The notes below the pieces were generated by a model. It had not been told where the DNA came from. It saw only the letters and a program-made list of their open reading frames with translations, and did not search any database. A stretch of 64,000 bases of DNA from Burkholderiales bacterium (lineage in GTDB: Bacteria > Pseudomonadota > Gammaproteobacteria > Burkholderiales > Burkholderiaceae_C): positions 1-64,000 of the forward strand of contig CANCFV010000004.1 of assembly GCA_947377275.1 (NCBI GenBank), written 5' to 3'. The position numbers and the translations under genes are program-made. Shown one piece after another: positions 20,694-30,202 of the stretch; positions within the stretch are counted from its first letter, which is position 1; each line of letters starts with the position of its first letter.

Positions 20694-21530
20694 CTAAATG
20701 TGATTTCGCCACGCGAGCAGCATCATGATGGCGACCGTCAGGTCAGCGCTGGTGCCCGGGTTGATGCGTTCGTGCTTGAGAGATTCATCCCATTCGATGA
20801 AACCGGGTGCCTGATCGATCGCCTCGCCATCTGTCAATCGAGTGAGCCACGTCTTGGCTTGGGCAGATACCTGCGCTGCAACAAGCTGACCATGTTTGCG
20901 AACAATGTGCGAATCCAGGCACGACGACAGCACCGACAAGAACACGCGCTGCACAGAGACGACCTCCATGCCATCGGCTCGCAACGCAGGCTGTGCATCT
21001 GCCCATTCGAACACTTGCTTGAAACCATCTCGATACTGACGCGCAATGGCATCACGCTCAGCCGCCAGCGCCATGGCGGATCTCAAACCGATGCTGGGTG
21101 AGTCGTGCACATCGCCTTCGGGTACGCGCCCCAAGCCTCCCGGACTGGCACGGGCAATGGCCCGAAAGACCGACCGGGCATCTTCTTGTGTGAGTTGCGA
21201 CAAAATGCCCTCGACGGCATCTGGTAATGCTGTCGCAGCGCCAGGTGCAGCCACGCGCTCCATCGCCATGACCATGGGTGCACAGAGCAACACGATGCCG
21301 AGATTGGTGTTGCAAGCCGCTGCTGCCCAACTGGCTTCGACCGCTCGCTCGACCCGTTCGCCCAGGCTCAGCCCCCTTTGAAAAAGAGGGCCTGCAGCCG
21401 CTTGCGCGCTGCCGATGAACAAGGGGGCACTCATGCCGTGGCCAGGAGAAGCCCAGCTCACGTTGCCTGGCTTGCGCACGGCCACGTCCCACTCACATGC
21501 GCGAAGAAAAGCCGCTTGAGCCAGGCTCAT
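20694..21530 (-). CDS. Triphosphoribosyl-dephospho-CoA synthase (CitG/MdcB)-like protein
   Basis: RKPGNVSWASPGHGM..., NTNLGIVLLCAPMVMA; a CitG-like ORF is a common member of methylotroph H4MPT clusters. Confidence 0.8.
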   Translation of the reverse strand: MSLAQAAFLRACEWDVAVRKPGNVSWASPGHGMSAPLFIGSAQAAAGPLFQRGLSLGERVERAVEASWAAAACNTNLGIVLLCAPMVMAMERVAAPGAATALPDAVEGILSQLTQEDARSVFRAIARASPGGLGRVPEGDVHDSPSIGLRSAMALAAERDAIARQYRDGFKQVFEWADAQPALRADGMEVVSVQRVFLSVLSSCLDSHIVRKHGQLVAAQVSAQAKTWLTRLTDGEAIDQAPGFIEWDESLKHERINPGTSADLTVAIMMLLAWRNHI

Positions 21531-21539
21531 GCCATCTCC

Positions 21540-22499
21540 TTACGAAAGTCGGGCGCAGGCAATCAACTTGGGCGCGCGTGCCATGCACCGGTCCAGCAGG
21601 TCATCGACGATGGCCTGTGCGATGTTGAAAGGCGTGACCCGTTGCAAACCTTGCCAGGCGGCAATGCCGTTGACTTCCAGAACCTGAATGCCGTGGCCCA
21701 TTGCGCCACCTGGCTCGCCAGGCAGCAGGTCGATGCCGGCATAGTCCATGTCGAGTGCGCGTGCCGCTTGTTCAGCCAAGCTGGCCAGCTCAGGCGTGAG
21801 GGCTTGAGGTTCGCAATGCGCGCCTTGCGCCACGTTGTGGACCCAATGCGCACTGACGCGGCGCATGGCGGTGATGGCCCTTCCGCCCACCACCAAGACG
21901 CGCCAATCAAAGCCAGGCTCGGTCATGGGTGGCACGAAGCGTTGCAGGTAGGCCAGGCGGCCATAGCCTTTGTCCAGCGGCGGCACAGGGTGAAAGACCC
22001 CGTCGACCTGGCCCACCAACTGAAGGCCCTTGCCTTGCGAGCCGAACAGGGGCTTGAGGACCAAGGCATGCCCGCGCGCGCCTTCGCGCATCGTCAAGCG
22101 TTGCGCGTGGGCAGCGGATTCCGTCGCCCAGGTCGGCGGTGTGGGTATGCCGGCGGCCAACAGCAACAGGCTGGTCATGGATTTGTCCACGCAGCGCTCA
22201 ATGGCCCGGGCATCGTTGTAGACCGGGACCCCCCAGGCTTTGAGCGCATGCAGAACGCCCAGCCGCTTGGTGACTTGTTCGAAAGTGCCGCCTGCAATCC
22301 CTCTGACGATCACGGCATGGGGCAGCTCTTGTCCAAACCCTGGGATGCACAGGCCATGCGGGGCGACGTTGGTGTCGATGTGGCACTCAGCCAAGTCCAC
22401 ACAGCGGCCTTGAGCCCCGCGTCGCCGCAAAGCCGCTTGCAACTGGCGCGTGTGCCAGCCCACCTCATCCGTCATGATGGCAATGCGCAACTTGGGCAT
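21540..22499 (-). CDS. RimK-like ATP-grasp ligase (H4MPT cluster; MptN-like)
   Basis: KPLFGSQGKGLQLV, FDWRVLVVGGRAITAMRR, DYAGIDLLPGEPGGAMGHGIQVLEVNGIAAW. Confidence 0.8.
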   Translation of the reverse strand: MPKLRIAIMTDEVGWHTRQLQAALRRRGAQGRCVDLAECHIDTNVAPHGLCIPGFGQELPHAVIVRGIAGGTFEQVTKRLGVLHALKAWGVPVYNDARAIERCVDKSMTSLLLLAAGIPTPPTWATESAAHAQRLTMREGARGHALVLKPLFGSQGKGLQLVGQVDGVFHPVPPLDKGYGRLAYLQRFVPPMTEPGFDWRVLVVGGRAITAMRRVSAHWVHNVAQGAHCEPQALTPELASLAEQAARALDMDYAGIDLLPGEPGGAMGHGIQVLEVNGIAAWQGLQRVTPFNIAQAIVDDLLDRCMARAPKLIACARLS

Positions 22500-22502
22500 G
22501 GC

Positions 22503-23513
22503 TCAGGCTTCCTGCTGCCAGTGGTTCATCAGCAGGGGCAAGTTCATCGCGCCGCTGTGCCAGGTGTTGCCGCTGTCAAGGTTGCTGACCCACACTTCTG
22601 CAGGCGCAAAAAGACCGGGGTCGACTTTGTAGAAGTCGTAGCCGTAGTCCTTGAAGATGTCAGCAAACGGCCTGCCGTAATCTTTCGAGTGGCTCGATGG
22701 CAATTGCTTGGCCAGTTGGCGGGCAGCCTCATCACTGCCGCGAACCGACAAGTGAACCCGACCGCCATACAAGATGGCGTCATTGCTGCGCCCCATGGCC
22801 ATGGCTTGATCCACACTGGGGATCGGGAGCGGTGCCACGCCACTGCCTTCAACGATGTCTGCCAGCGGAAAGCCCAACTGGTGAACCTTGTGCATGGCGA
22901 CCTCCAGCACCCTGGCCACGACCTGGGTGGTGCCCGCCACGCTGGTGATGGGGGTCAAGACGATGGTCAATTGTTCTGGACGCAAGCCACACGCTTTCAG
23001 CACCTTGTCGATCACCACGGGCGGCGGCGGGCCATTGACCTCAAGGACCAAAGCGGTGACGCCGGCGTCGGCATCAATGTGGTCTTGATACCCCATCTCT
23101 TTCAGGATCTCTTCTTTGTTGGCCAACGCCCTGATGGGCCCAGAGCCCAGCGCAAAAAATTTCTTGCCGCCGGTTTCTTCCTTGGTGGCTTGCAAAGCCC
23201 AGCCCGCATATTGACTGGCCAGACAGGCCAACACCGGTTGTGAGCTTTTCACAGACACAGCGCTGAGCCATTCACTGCCCACCGTGCTGGGTTGAAGGTC
23301 AACCCGGCCCAAACCGCCCAGGCAAAGCGTGGCGATCAGTTGGCCCGCACCTGCACCCGCATGGGTCGCATCGATGATGCGAACGCCACTGGCATCTGTC
23401 GATTCAATCAAACCCAGGGTGTCTGCTTGCAAACTCAATCGCTTCACCAGCGATTGAACCCTTGCATTCACGCTGAGCTTGTGGCGGTGAGACATGTCGT
23501 TTGGGGGGTTCAT
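22503..23513 (-). CDS. mch: Methenyl-H4MPT cyclohydrolase
   Basis: LCLGGLGRV, GSGPIRALANKEE, DAILYGGRVHLSVRG, PADIFKDYGYDFYKVDP-type C-terminus. Start ATG at 23513 or 23495. Confidence 0.93.
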   Translation of the reverse strand: MNPPNDMSHRHKLSVNARVQSLVKRLSLQADTLGLIESTDASGVRIIDATHAGAGAGQLIATLCLGGLGRVDLQPSTVGSEWLSAVSVKSSQPVLACLASQYAGWALQATKEETGGKKFFALGSGPIRALANKEEILKEMGYQDHIDADAGVTALVLEVNGPPPPVVIDKVLKACGLRPEQLTIVLTPITSVAGTTQVVARVLEVAMHKVHQLGFPLADIVEGSGVAPLPIPSVDQAMAMGRSNDAILYGGRVHLSVRGSDEAARQLAKQLPSSHSKDYGRPFADIFKDYGYDFYKVDPGLFAPAEVWVSNLDSGNTWHSGAMNLPLLMNHWQQEA

Positions 23514-24678
23514 CGTGAGCCTCTGAATGGGGCAGCAAGGTGCTGAGCTGCCGGGCCAGTTGGTGTTGAACTTGCTGAACGCTGCTGCCGTAGGCGCTGA
23601 GGCTGCACATGGGCTGCCCCTTGTCAAAGCGCATCGCTGCAGCAGGTAGATCGTGGCAATCGGCCCTTGAGGCCCATTTGGCAATGTCCGACTCGGTGAT
23701 CAGCACCGAATGAGGTGCATACGCAATTTCAAAGCCTTCGACCTGGCTTTGTGCAGAGAGAAGATGCGCCCATGGAGGCAACTCTCCTGTCTGGCAGGCA
23801 CGCACGTGCGCGAGCATCAGGCCATCGTCACTGAGTCGGTTGGCAGGCGCCACATACAGCGCCATGCTGGCGGGCGGGCGGGGGTTGATTTCGAGCACCA
23901 GGCAGCGCTCACCGTCAAGCATGAAGTCAAGGCTGCAAAGCCCCTTCAGACCCAAAACGGGCGTCAACTTCGAGACGGCTTGGCCGATGCTCCGGCTCAC
24001 CGCTTTGCTGACGGGCACAGGCCCTATGGCGCCACAAAACACGAAGGGATGGCCACCCACCGGGCGCACGATCAATTCGTTGAAGCCGAGGATGGCCGCT
24101 TCGCGACCATTGGCCAGAAACGTCACCGACATCGGTGTGCCATCGACCCTTTTTTGAAAATAAGCGCGGTCTGTTGGCGGCTGGCCATCTGCGTCATCTG
24201 CTTCACCTGTGCCATCTGCCATGCGGATGTGCCAACCCCCACTGCCATGCGCTTGCTTGATGAGCCAATCGGTTGGTGAGTCTGGAGCGTGATGACGGGT
24301 GGGCGGGTGGTCGATGTCCAACGAAGTCAGGAGATCGAAAAACAGCACGGGGTCTTTGACCTGGCAGACGTGTTCTGCAGCGGTGCCGATCAGTGGCAGC
24401 AACTTGCTGCCCTCCCTGAGCACCTCAGGCAAGCCTTCAAAGTTGCTGCCCCCGATCCAGGCCGAAGCATCACCACTGCGCGCCAAAGAATGCAGGGTGG
24501 TCAGCACCCTTTCAGGGTCAATGCAAGCGCTTGTGGGGTGGCCTATCGGTATCCAGCGGTCTGCCGCATTCAACGTGTCGCGATCACCAAAGACGTCCAT
24601 CGCCACCGTGGTGACGTGTTCATGCAAGCCCTCGGCCATCACGCGCGCTGACAAAGCGGCTATCGCAATCGCTGGCAC
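23404..24678 (-). CDS. ATP-grasp domain protein of the H4MPT cluster
   Basis: DWLIKQAHGSGGWHIR, LKGLCSLDFMLDGERCLVLEINPRPPASMALY. The 3' end overlaps mch by ~110 bp. Confidence 0.8.
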   Translation of the reverse strand: MPAIAIAALSARVMAEGLHEHVTTVAMDVFGDRDTLNAADRWIPIGHPTSACIDPERVLTTLHSLARSGDASAWIGGSNFEGLPEVLREGSKLLPLIGTAAEHVCQVKDPVLFFDLLTSLDIDHPPTRHHAPDSPTDWLIKQAHGSGGWHIRMADGTGEADDADGQPPTDRAYFQKRVDGTPMSVTFLANGREAAILGFNELIVRPVGGHPFVFCGAIGPVPVSKAVSRSIGQAVSKLTPVLGLKGLCSLDFMLDGERCLVLEINPRPPASMALYVAPANRLSDDGLMLAHVRACQTGELPPWAHLLSAQSQVEGFEIAYAPHSVLITESDIAKWASRADCHDLPAAAMRFDKGQPMCSLSAYGSSVQQVQHQLARQLSTLLPHSEAHDEPPKRHVSPPQAQRECKGSIAGEAIEFASRHPGFD

Positions 24679-24691
24679 GTGCGCATTTCAA

Positions 24692-25600
24692 TCAAGCAAC
24701 ACTGGCCGCCAAGATGGCTCGCGCTTTGGCGTAAGCCTCAGGGAAGCTCAGGTAAACGGCTTTGGGCGCGTCGTGCATGTCGACCAACAACTGGTGTTGG
24801 GTTTGGTACTTGACATTGCCGATGACCAAGGCGCCAATGCCCACGGCTTGGGTGCCACTGATGGGCACGCAATCGCTCATCATCGAGACGCCTTCGATGC
24901 CGGTGGGCGACACCGCGTTGAGGTCTGCGGCGATTTTCAGGTCAGGGGCAAACAGAAGGTCTGCGCTGCTGAGTGATTGGATCCCAGCCGGGGTGCACGA
25001 CAGCACCACATCGACGTTGGCCAATGAGGCCCGCAAGTGCTCGGGCGTTTCGGCAGACACCCCCGACATGTCGACGCCAAAGCGCGCCGAGGTCACGCGA
25101 GCGGCCTGCTCTGCAGCGTCCTGTCCCTCGTGGCTGGACAAGCTCACCGTGGCCCCCGCTTGCGCGGCGAGCACACCGACCACGCGGCCGACGGGGCCGA
25201 TGCCCCCCAAGACCAAAACACGCCTGTCTTTGAGGCCGGCGCCGTGAAGGCGCTCCAAGGCAGCCTCGACATAAGCCACCATGGCGCCAGCAGTGGTGTA
25301 AGCCCCGCTCGGGTCGGCCATCACCGACACGGCAAAGGGCTTTTGCATGGCCCCTTTGGCCTTGTCCAGCATGTCCGCTGCGATCACGGAGTCGCGGCCA
25401 CCGATGAAGATCCCCGTGCGCGCAACGCCTTTGGGGCCGCGAGAAAAGATCACGTCCTGAGTCAGGCTCACGATGTTCTCGAATTCCACATGGCTGTAGG
25501 GCAGCACCATTTGGTAGCCGGCATCGGCCGCCATGTTGATGTCAAACGGGCTCATTTGGCGTCCCGTTGTGAACATGTGCAGGATGTAAGGACGTTCCAT
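24692..25600 (-). CDS. mtdB: NAD(P)-dependent methylene-H4MPT dehydrogenase
   Basis: MERPYILHMFTTGRQMSPFDINMAADAGY..., IFIGGRD, VLVLGGIGPVGRVVGVLAA. Confidence 0.93.
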   Translation of the reverse strand: MERPYILHMFTTGRQMSPFDINMAADAGYQMVLPYSHVEFENIVSLTQDVIFSRGPKGVARTGIFIGGRDSVIAADMLDKAKGAMQKPFAVSVMADPSGAYTTAGAMVAYVEAALERLHGAGLKDRRVLVLGGIGPVGRVVGVLAAQAGATVSLSSHEGQDAAEQAARVTSARFGVDMSGVSAETPEHLRASLANVDVVLSCTPAGIQSLSSADLLFAPDLKIAADLNAVSPTGIEGVSMMSDCVPISGTQAVGIGALVIGNVKYQTQHQLLVDMHDAPKAVYLSFPEAYAKARAILAASVA

Positions 25601-25691
25601 AAGACCCCTCTGGTCATCATTGCTTTGAGCGATCTTAGCGCGCTGGGTTAAATCGCCAGTGGTCAAAGTGCGAGCATTTACGGTCATATTT

Positions 25692-26714
25692 CTAAACCAG
25701 TTGCGCGCCCGCATTGCTAAACCGGACGATGTTGAGGATCAACGCCGGGTCGATGACGCCAGCGCGTTGGGCTGTGTGCACCAAGGTCTCGGCTTCAAGC
25801 TGCGAAGCGAAAAACGCAAAACCTGTTGGGCCCCATGAACTTTGTCCTGTCGCCAGTGGTGGCTGAGCTTCTGCGCTACCCGCCATCCACGACATCACAT
25901 GGCCTACCGCAGGGCTGGTGTATGCACCGCCTTGGGCGAGGGCAAAGTGCTCGCCCAGCAACTGCTGCACGCGCGTCACCCCTTGAGAGAATGCCGCGAA
26001 GTCGGCATTGGCGGCGCCTGGTAAAACCCTCATGAGGATGTGATGACAGATGTCGGCGGACTGTGCTCTGCCCAAGGGGGGCAAAGCGGCGATCGCCTTT
26101 TTCTCTTCTGCGCCTGAGAGGCCTTGGCAGCGAGGGTCCATCACGACCAGCGCTCGCCATGCCTCTGGCATCGCGAACTGGGCCAACAAAGGCGCGGGGG
26201 TGCCATCTGCATTGGGGCCGCCATCCAACAGCAGCCCGCCGCGATCGAACCCACCAATGCCAATGCCGGAACGCCCCCCACGACCCAGCATGCGGGCCAC
26301 TGTGGGCGTGTCCAGGTTCAAGCCGTGGCAACGCGCAAAAGAGCGGCCCACCGACAGCGCCAGTTGGGTGCCTGAGCCAAATCCTGAGTGCGACGGAGGG
26401 GTTTGCAGCAAGTGCAAATGCAAGGGCTGGCGCAAGCCCGTTTCAAGCATCATGGTGCTCAGGTGAGCGCTGGCCCGGTCCACATCGGAAGGTGATACGC
26501 CAGCGGCAGCACTGACGCCCATTGATGGCGCCGGCGTCAAGGTCAACTGCGTGTCAAAGCCCTCGATCATCACGCCCAGGCTTCCGAAACGTCGCCCCAA
26601 GGTGCCGGAGGGATCCAGGAATCCCAGGTGAAGCCGGGAGGGTGCCCGCACCGTCGCGCGCGGCAACAGGGTGCCGGTCGGCAAGACAGTGTGTTCGCGG
26701 ACGAGACTGGTCAT
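25692..26714 (-). CDS. mptG: Beta-ribofuranosylaminobenzene 5'-phosphate synthase
   Basis: GHMP-kinase-like; APSRLHLGFLDPSG, HSGFGSGTQLALSVG, GGRSGIGIGGFDRGGLLLDGG. Confidence 0.9.
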   Translation of the reverse strand: MTSLVREHTVLPTGTLLPRATVRAPSRLHLGFLDPSGTLGRRFGSLGVMIEGFDTQLTLTPAPSMGVSAAAGVSPSDVDRASAHLSTMMLETGLRQPLHLHLLQTPPSHSGFGSGTQLALSVGRSFARCHGLNLDTPTVARMLGRGGRSGIGIGGFDRGGLLLDGGPNADGTPAPLLAQFAMPEAWRALVVMDPRCQGLSGAEEKKAIAALPPLGRAQSADICHHILMRVLPGAANADFAAFSQGVTRVQQLLGEHFALAQGGAYTSPAVGHVMSWMAGSAEAQPPLATGQSSWGPTGFAFFASQLEAETLVHTAQRAGVIDPALILNIVRFSNAGAQLV

Positions 26715-26718
26715 GACA

Positions 26719-27321
26719 CTATGCTACTGGCATATGACTGGGCATGGCAGGCAATAAGGCCGCCAAATCCCCCCAACGTCCTTTGAACAGCAGGGTGATG
26801 TCGAGCGTGGCTTCGCGGGCCAATTCGCTGAAGCGCGCATCGACCCAGCCAGCTTGTCCCCACTGTGCAGGGGTGGTCAAGCCGATGGGATCGAAGGACT
26901 TCACCAAGATCAAGCCATGCGCCTGCAGCCGCTGTGCCAGAGACAGGGCCAGGCTGTCTGAGGTGACATCCCAGTTGGTGTCTGCGTCAACCTGCTCGCT
27001 GAGCGAGGCATGCGGCGACCACACGGGCACCTCGCTTCGCGCAAGGGCCTGATGGATGTCGGCGTCGTTGCTGACGATGCGCAGCGTGGGGTACATGGCC
27101 TGGTACATGAAGGCGGTTTGTGCCATGGCCAGCAAGGCCATGTTGTGCGCGGCCAGGTCATGAAAGCCCCAATGCGCCTGGGTATGGCGCACTTCATCGG
27201 CAAAGCTGCCGCCACCGCTGACCAGCACCACGCGGCCGCCGCCATGCCGACTCAACACCGAGAGCCACTCGGGCAGCGATGCGTCGGTGTTCATGGCGCC
27301 ACCCAGCTTGACCACCCACAT
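26719..27321 (-). CDS. Amino acid kinase family protein, MfnE-like
   Basis: MWVVKLGGAMNTD, VVLVSGGGSFADEVR, NWDVTSDSLALSLA, ILVKSFDP. Confidence 0.78.
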   Translation of the reverse strand: MWVVKLGGAMNTDASLPEWLSVLSRHGGGRVVLVSGGGSFADEVRHTQAHWGFHDLAAHNMALLAMAQTAFMYQAMYPTLRIVSNDADIHQALARSEVPVWSPHASLSEQVDADTNWDVTSDSLALSLAQRLQAHGLILVKSFDPIGLTTPAQWGQAGWVDARFSELAREATLDITLLFKGRWGDLAALLPAMPSHMPVA

Positions 27322-28445
27322 CAGAGGTGATCTCGCGCAAAGAGCGTCGCCACGGCCACACTGGGGGCACAAACCTGGGCCCACGCCGACAAGGTGTCTG
27401 GCTCGCACAGGGGATTGGCGCCCAGCTCAATGAAGTCCCGGCCATAAGACAAGAGGCGTGCCCGCGGGCCATTGGGTTGGATCAAATCAGGCACCAGGAA
27501 ATCGCCACAACCCGCGCTCACGATGACCGCATCGGCGGGCAGGGCATGCAGGCTCATGACACGCTGCAGTTGTCCACGCAGCTCATCGACTTGGGCTTGC
27601 CGCCATGCCTGAGCGCAGGCCAGCCAATCGGCCTCACTGGCATCGCGGGCGTCCAGGCCGATCATGCGGGCGAGCCGCTGGCGTGTGGCGTGGGCGTCTT
27701 TGGCGGCGTTGTCGGCACTGGGGTAGAGGTCATGCGCTTCGCGCAATTCGCCGGTGAGGCGATAGACGTCCGCGACGGTGGCAAAAAACTCGTTCATCAC
27801 ATTGAGCGATCGCCCTTGGTGATCGATGCGGTGGCTCAAGGCGCACAAGGGGGTGCGCACCACGCCTTGATAGACCAACTCGCCCGTGGCCAGGCGCTCG
27901 GCGTCAGAGCGGGCGCGGGTGAGCACGCGGCCACGCCCGAACGCAATGAGATCGGTCGTGGTGCTGCCGATGTCGACCAGCAGGCCCTCGCTCACGCCGT
28001 GTTCAGTGGAGGCAGACAGCTCACGCGCTGCATGGTTGGCGGTGGCCAGCCAATTGGCCGAGGCAATGTGCGCCCATTCGCGGCCTGCTTGCGCAACACC
28101 GCACCAGCCTGCATCGCCCGCATACAGCCGAGGTTCCGCACCCAAGGTGCGGGCCAGCGTGGCTGCAATCTGAGCGACGCCGTCTTCGCGGTTGGCAAAC
28201 AAGTCCACCATCTCACCCGTCATGGTCACGGCGTGCTGCGCCTGTGCCAAGCCAGGCCAGCGCGCTTGTGCAGAGGCCAGCACCTGCACCAATTGATCGA
28301 GGCCTTGCCACAGGGGGCAAGCCCATTGCGCCACGTCGATCACCCCGGCGCCGGCTCCCGTTTGCAGCAGGCAGGCTTTGACGTGCGCGCCACCAATGTC
28401 CCAGCCCACCACCAGGGTGCGAGCGTCCAGCGTGTCACGCGCCAT
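27321..28445 (-). CDS. Hydantoinase/oxoprolinase-like protein, MfnF-like
   Basis: LVVGWDIGGAHVKACLL, LLVDIGSTTTDLIAFGRGR, VIVSAGCGDFLVPDL; adjacent to MfnD- and MfnE-like genes. Confidence 0.78.
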   Translation of the reverse strand: MARDTLDARTLVVGWDIGGAHVKACLLQTGAGAGVIDVAQWACPLWQGLDQLVQVLASAQARWPGLAQAQHAVTMTGEMVDLFANREDGVAQIAATLARTLGAEPRLYAGDAGWCGVAQAGREWAHIASANWLATANHAARELSASTEHGVSEGLLVDIGSTTTDLIAFGRGRVLTRARSDAERLATGELVYQGVVRTPLCALSHRIDHQGRSLNVMNEFFATVADVYRLTGELREAHDLYPSADNAAKDAHATRQRLARMIGLDARDASEADWLACAQAWRQAQVDELRGQLQRVMSLHALPADAVIVSAGCGDFLVPDLIQPNGPRARLLSYGRDFIELGANPLCEPDTLSAWAQVCAPSVAVATLFARDHL

Positions 28446-29403
28446 GGCCATGCTCCACCATGTGCGCGCCGATGACCTCGGCGGCCAATTCTCGGCCCTG
28501 CGATGCGGGCAGCCCCACGTACGCACAGGTGATGCGCGGATTGACCTCGATCACCACGGCGCCCTTGTCCGCGTGCCACACCAAATCAACGCCGACAAAC
28601 CCACGAAGACCTGGGATGGCCGCCATGAGCCGCTCGGCCAGGGGCGCCAGTGCCCCGGTGATGGCTTGCTGTTCTGTCTGCGGCAGGGGTGAGACGCCAC
28701 GAAAGGCCAGCACGCCCCGCGCGTCAATCTCAATGTGTTGGCGGTTCACGCTGACGATGCTCGCCCCATGGGCGCTGCACAGCAATGACAGGCTCATGGC
28801 CTCGCCGGGCACCCACGGCTCCAGCAAGGGGTCTTCGCCCGACAATCGGCGCTGGGCTTGGTCTGCCTGTGCGCTGTCCAGGCTGTCATGGACCACCGTG
28901 CCTACGGCGCCAGCACCATCATTGGGCTTGACCACCCATTGGCAGGTCTGCGGGTCATGCTTGAAATTTTGTGGGGTGAGCACCCCTTGTTCGCCCAACA
29001 CGGCCGCGGTGGCGCGCTTGTCAGAGGCCACGTGAATGGCCTCGACATGGCAGCCCAGCCATTTGCGCGACCCCACCAAGGTGGCCATTTCGGCCAGCAA
29101 ACCCATGGTTTCTGGCGCCACGAGCCACACCAAGTCATGCGCGGCGGCTTGCCGGGCAACGAAGGAAAACGGCGATTCGTCCTTGTTTGGTTCAGCCATG
29201 CGCAATGGGCCGGAAGGCGGGTCAACGCCAGCGCCACAAGCGACCGTGACCGCCACATCGCGCGACTCAACAAGGGGCATCAAGCCTGAGACCATGGCGT
29301 TGCGCATGGACAGGCCAAGGGGCATCAGCGTGGCCGCGGCTTGCGCATCGGCGCCCATCAAGCCGCCGCCGCTGAGATACTCATAGACGAACACGCGCTT
29401 CAT
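28435..29403 (-). CDS. ATP-grasp ligase, MfnD-like
   Basis: MKRVFVYEYLSGGGLMG, WVVKPNDGAGAVGT, FVGVDLVWHADKGAVVIEVNPRITCAYVGL. Confidence 0.78.
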   Translation of the reverse strand: MKRVFVYEYLSGGGLMGADAQAAATLMPLGLSMRNAMVSGLMPLVESRDVAVTVACGAGVDPPSGPLRMAEPNKDESPFSFVARQAAAHDLVWLVAPETMGLLAEMATLVGSRKWLGCHVEAIHVASDKRATAAVLGEQGVLTPQNFKHDPQTCQWVVKPNDGAGAVGTVVHDSLDSAQADQAQRRLSGEDPLLEPWVPGEAMSLSLLCSAHGASIVSVNRQHIEIDARGVLAFRGVSPLPQTEQQAITGALAPLAERLMAAIPGLRGFVGVDLVWHADKGAVVIEVNPRITCAYVGLPASQGRELAAEVIGAHMVEHGHGA

Positions 29404-29423
29404 GGCCTACCTTTTCAACATTC

Positions 29424-30122
29424 ATGAACATCATCCCGGTCATTGACATTCTGCACGGCCAGGTGGTGCGCGCCGTTCGGGGAAACCGCCAAACCTATGC
29501 GCCCATGGTGTCGCGCTTGTGTCAGGGAAGTGATCCGGTGACGCTGGCGCGCGCCCTGGTCAAACATTGTGTGGCAAAGCAGTTGTATGTGGCCGATCTG
29601 GACGCGCTGATGGGCGGGCCGGCACAGCACGACGTGCTTCGGGCGCTGGCCACGGCCTTGCCTGACATCGAACTGTGGCTGGATGCAGGTTTTCGGGGGC
29701 AGCAAGCTGCCGATGTGGTGCTGAACTTGGCCAAGGACACGGCGCATGAGGCGTCGGCGTCTGCTCGATTGGTGCCGGTGTATGGCAGCGAAACCTTACA
29801 GACGCAGACCCCGTACGGGCCGCAATCGGTGGATGCCATTTTGTCATTGGACATCTTGCGCAAGCAAAGATTGGGGCCCGCAAGCTTGTGGCAGCAAGCT
29901 GATCGGTGGCCTTCTCGGGTCATCGTCATGACGCTGGACCGCGTGGGCGCGCATGACGGCCCCGACCTGGACACACTCACCGAACTGCAGGGCTTGTCGC
30001 CTCACACCTGCATGGTCGGCGCGGGCGGGATACGCGGCGCACATGACCTGCGGGCTGCGCAAGCGGCGGGCGCCCAGGCCTGGCTGGTTGCCAGCGCGCT
30101 GCACGACGGCCTTTTGCCCTAG
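29424..30122 (+). CDS. HisA/HisF-like TIM-barrel protein of the H4MPT cluster
   Basis: MNIIPVIDILHGQVVRAVRGNRQTYAPM, LYVADLDALMG, MVGAGGIRGAHDLRAAQAAGAQAWLVASALH. Confidence 0.78.
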   Translation: MNIIPVIDILHGQVVRAVRGNRQTYAPMVSRLCQGSDPVTLARALVKHCVAKQLYVADLDALMGGPAQHDVLRALATALPDIELWLDAGFRGQQAADVVLNLAKDTAHEASASARLVPVYGSETLQTQTPYGPQSVDAILSLDILRKQRLGPASLWQQADRWPSRVIVMTLDRVGAHDGPDLDTLTELQGLSPHTCMVGAGGIRGAHDLRAAQAAGAQAWLVASALHDGLLP

Positions 30123-30202
30123 CCTCGCAAGTCATCCGGTGGTTTAATGTTTTTCGTCAGATCTACTCAGATTTGCTGATGTTCAATCAGAGACGTTCAG
30201 CC

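Noticed and set aside
21378-23243. 621-aa plus-strand ORF across the CitG-like, RimK and mch genes
   Set aside because: Spans three real minus-strand genes and their intergenic gaps; no recognisable domain.
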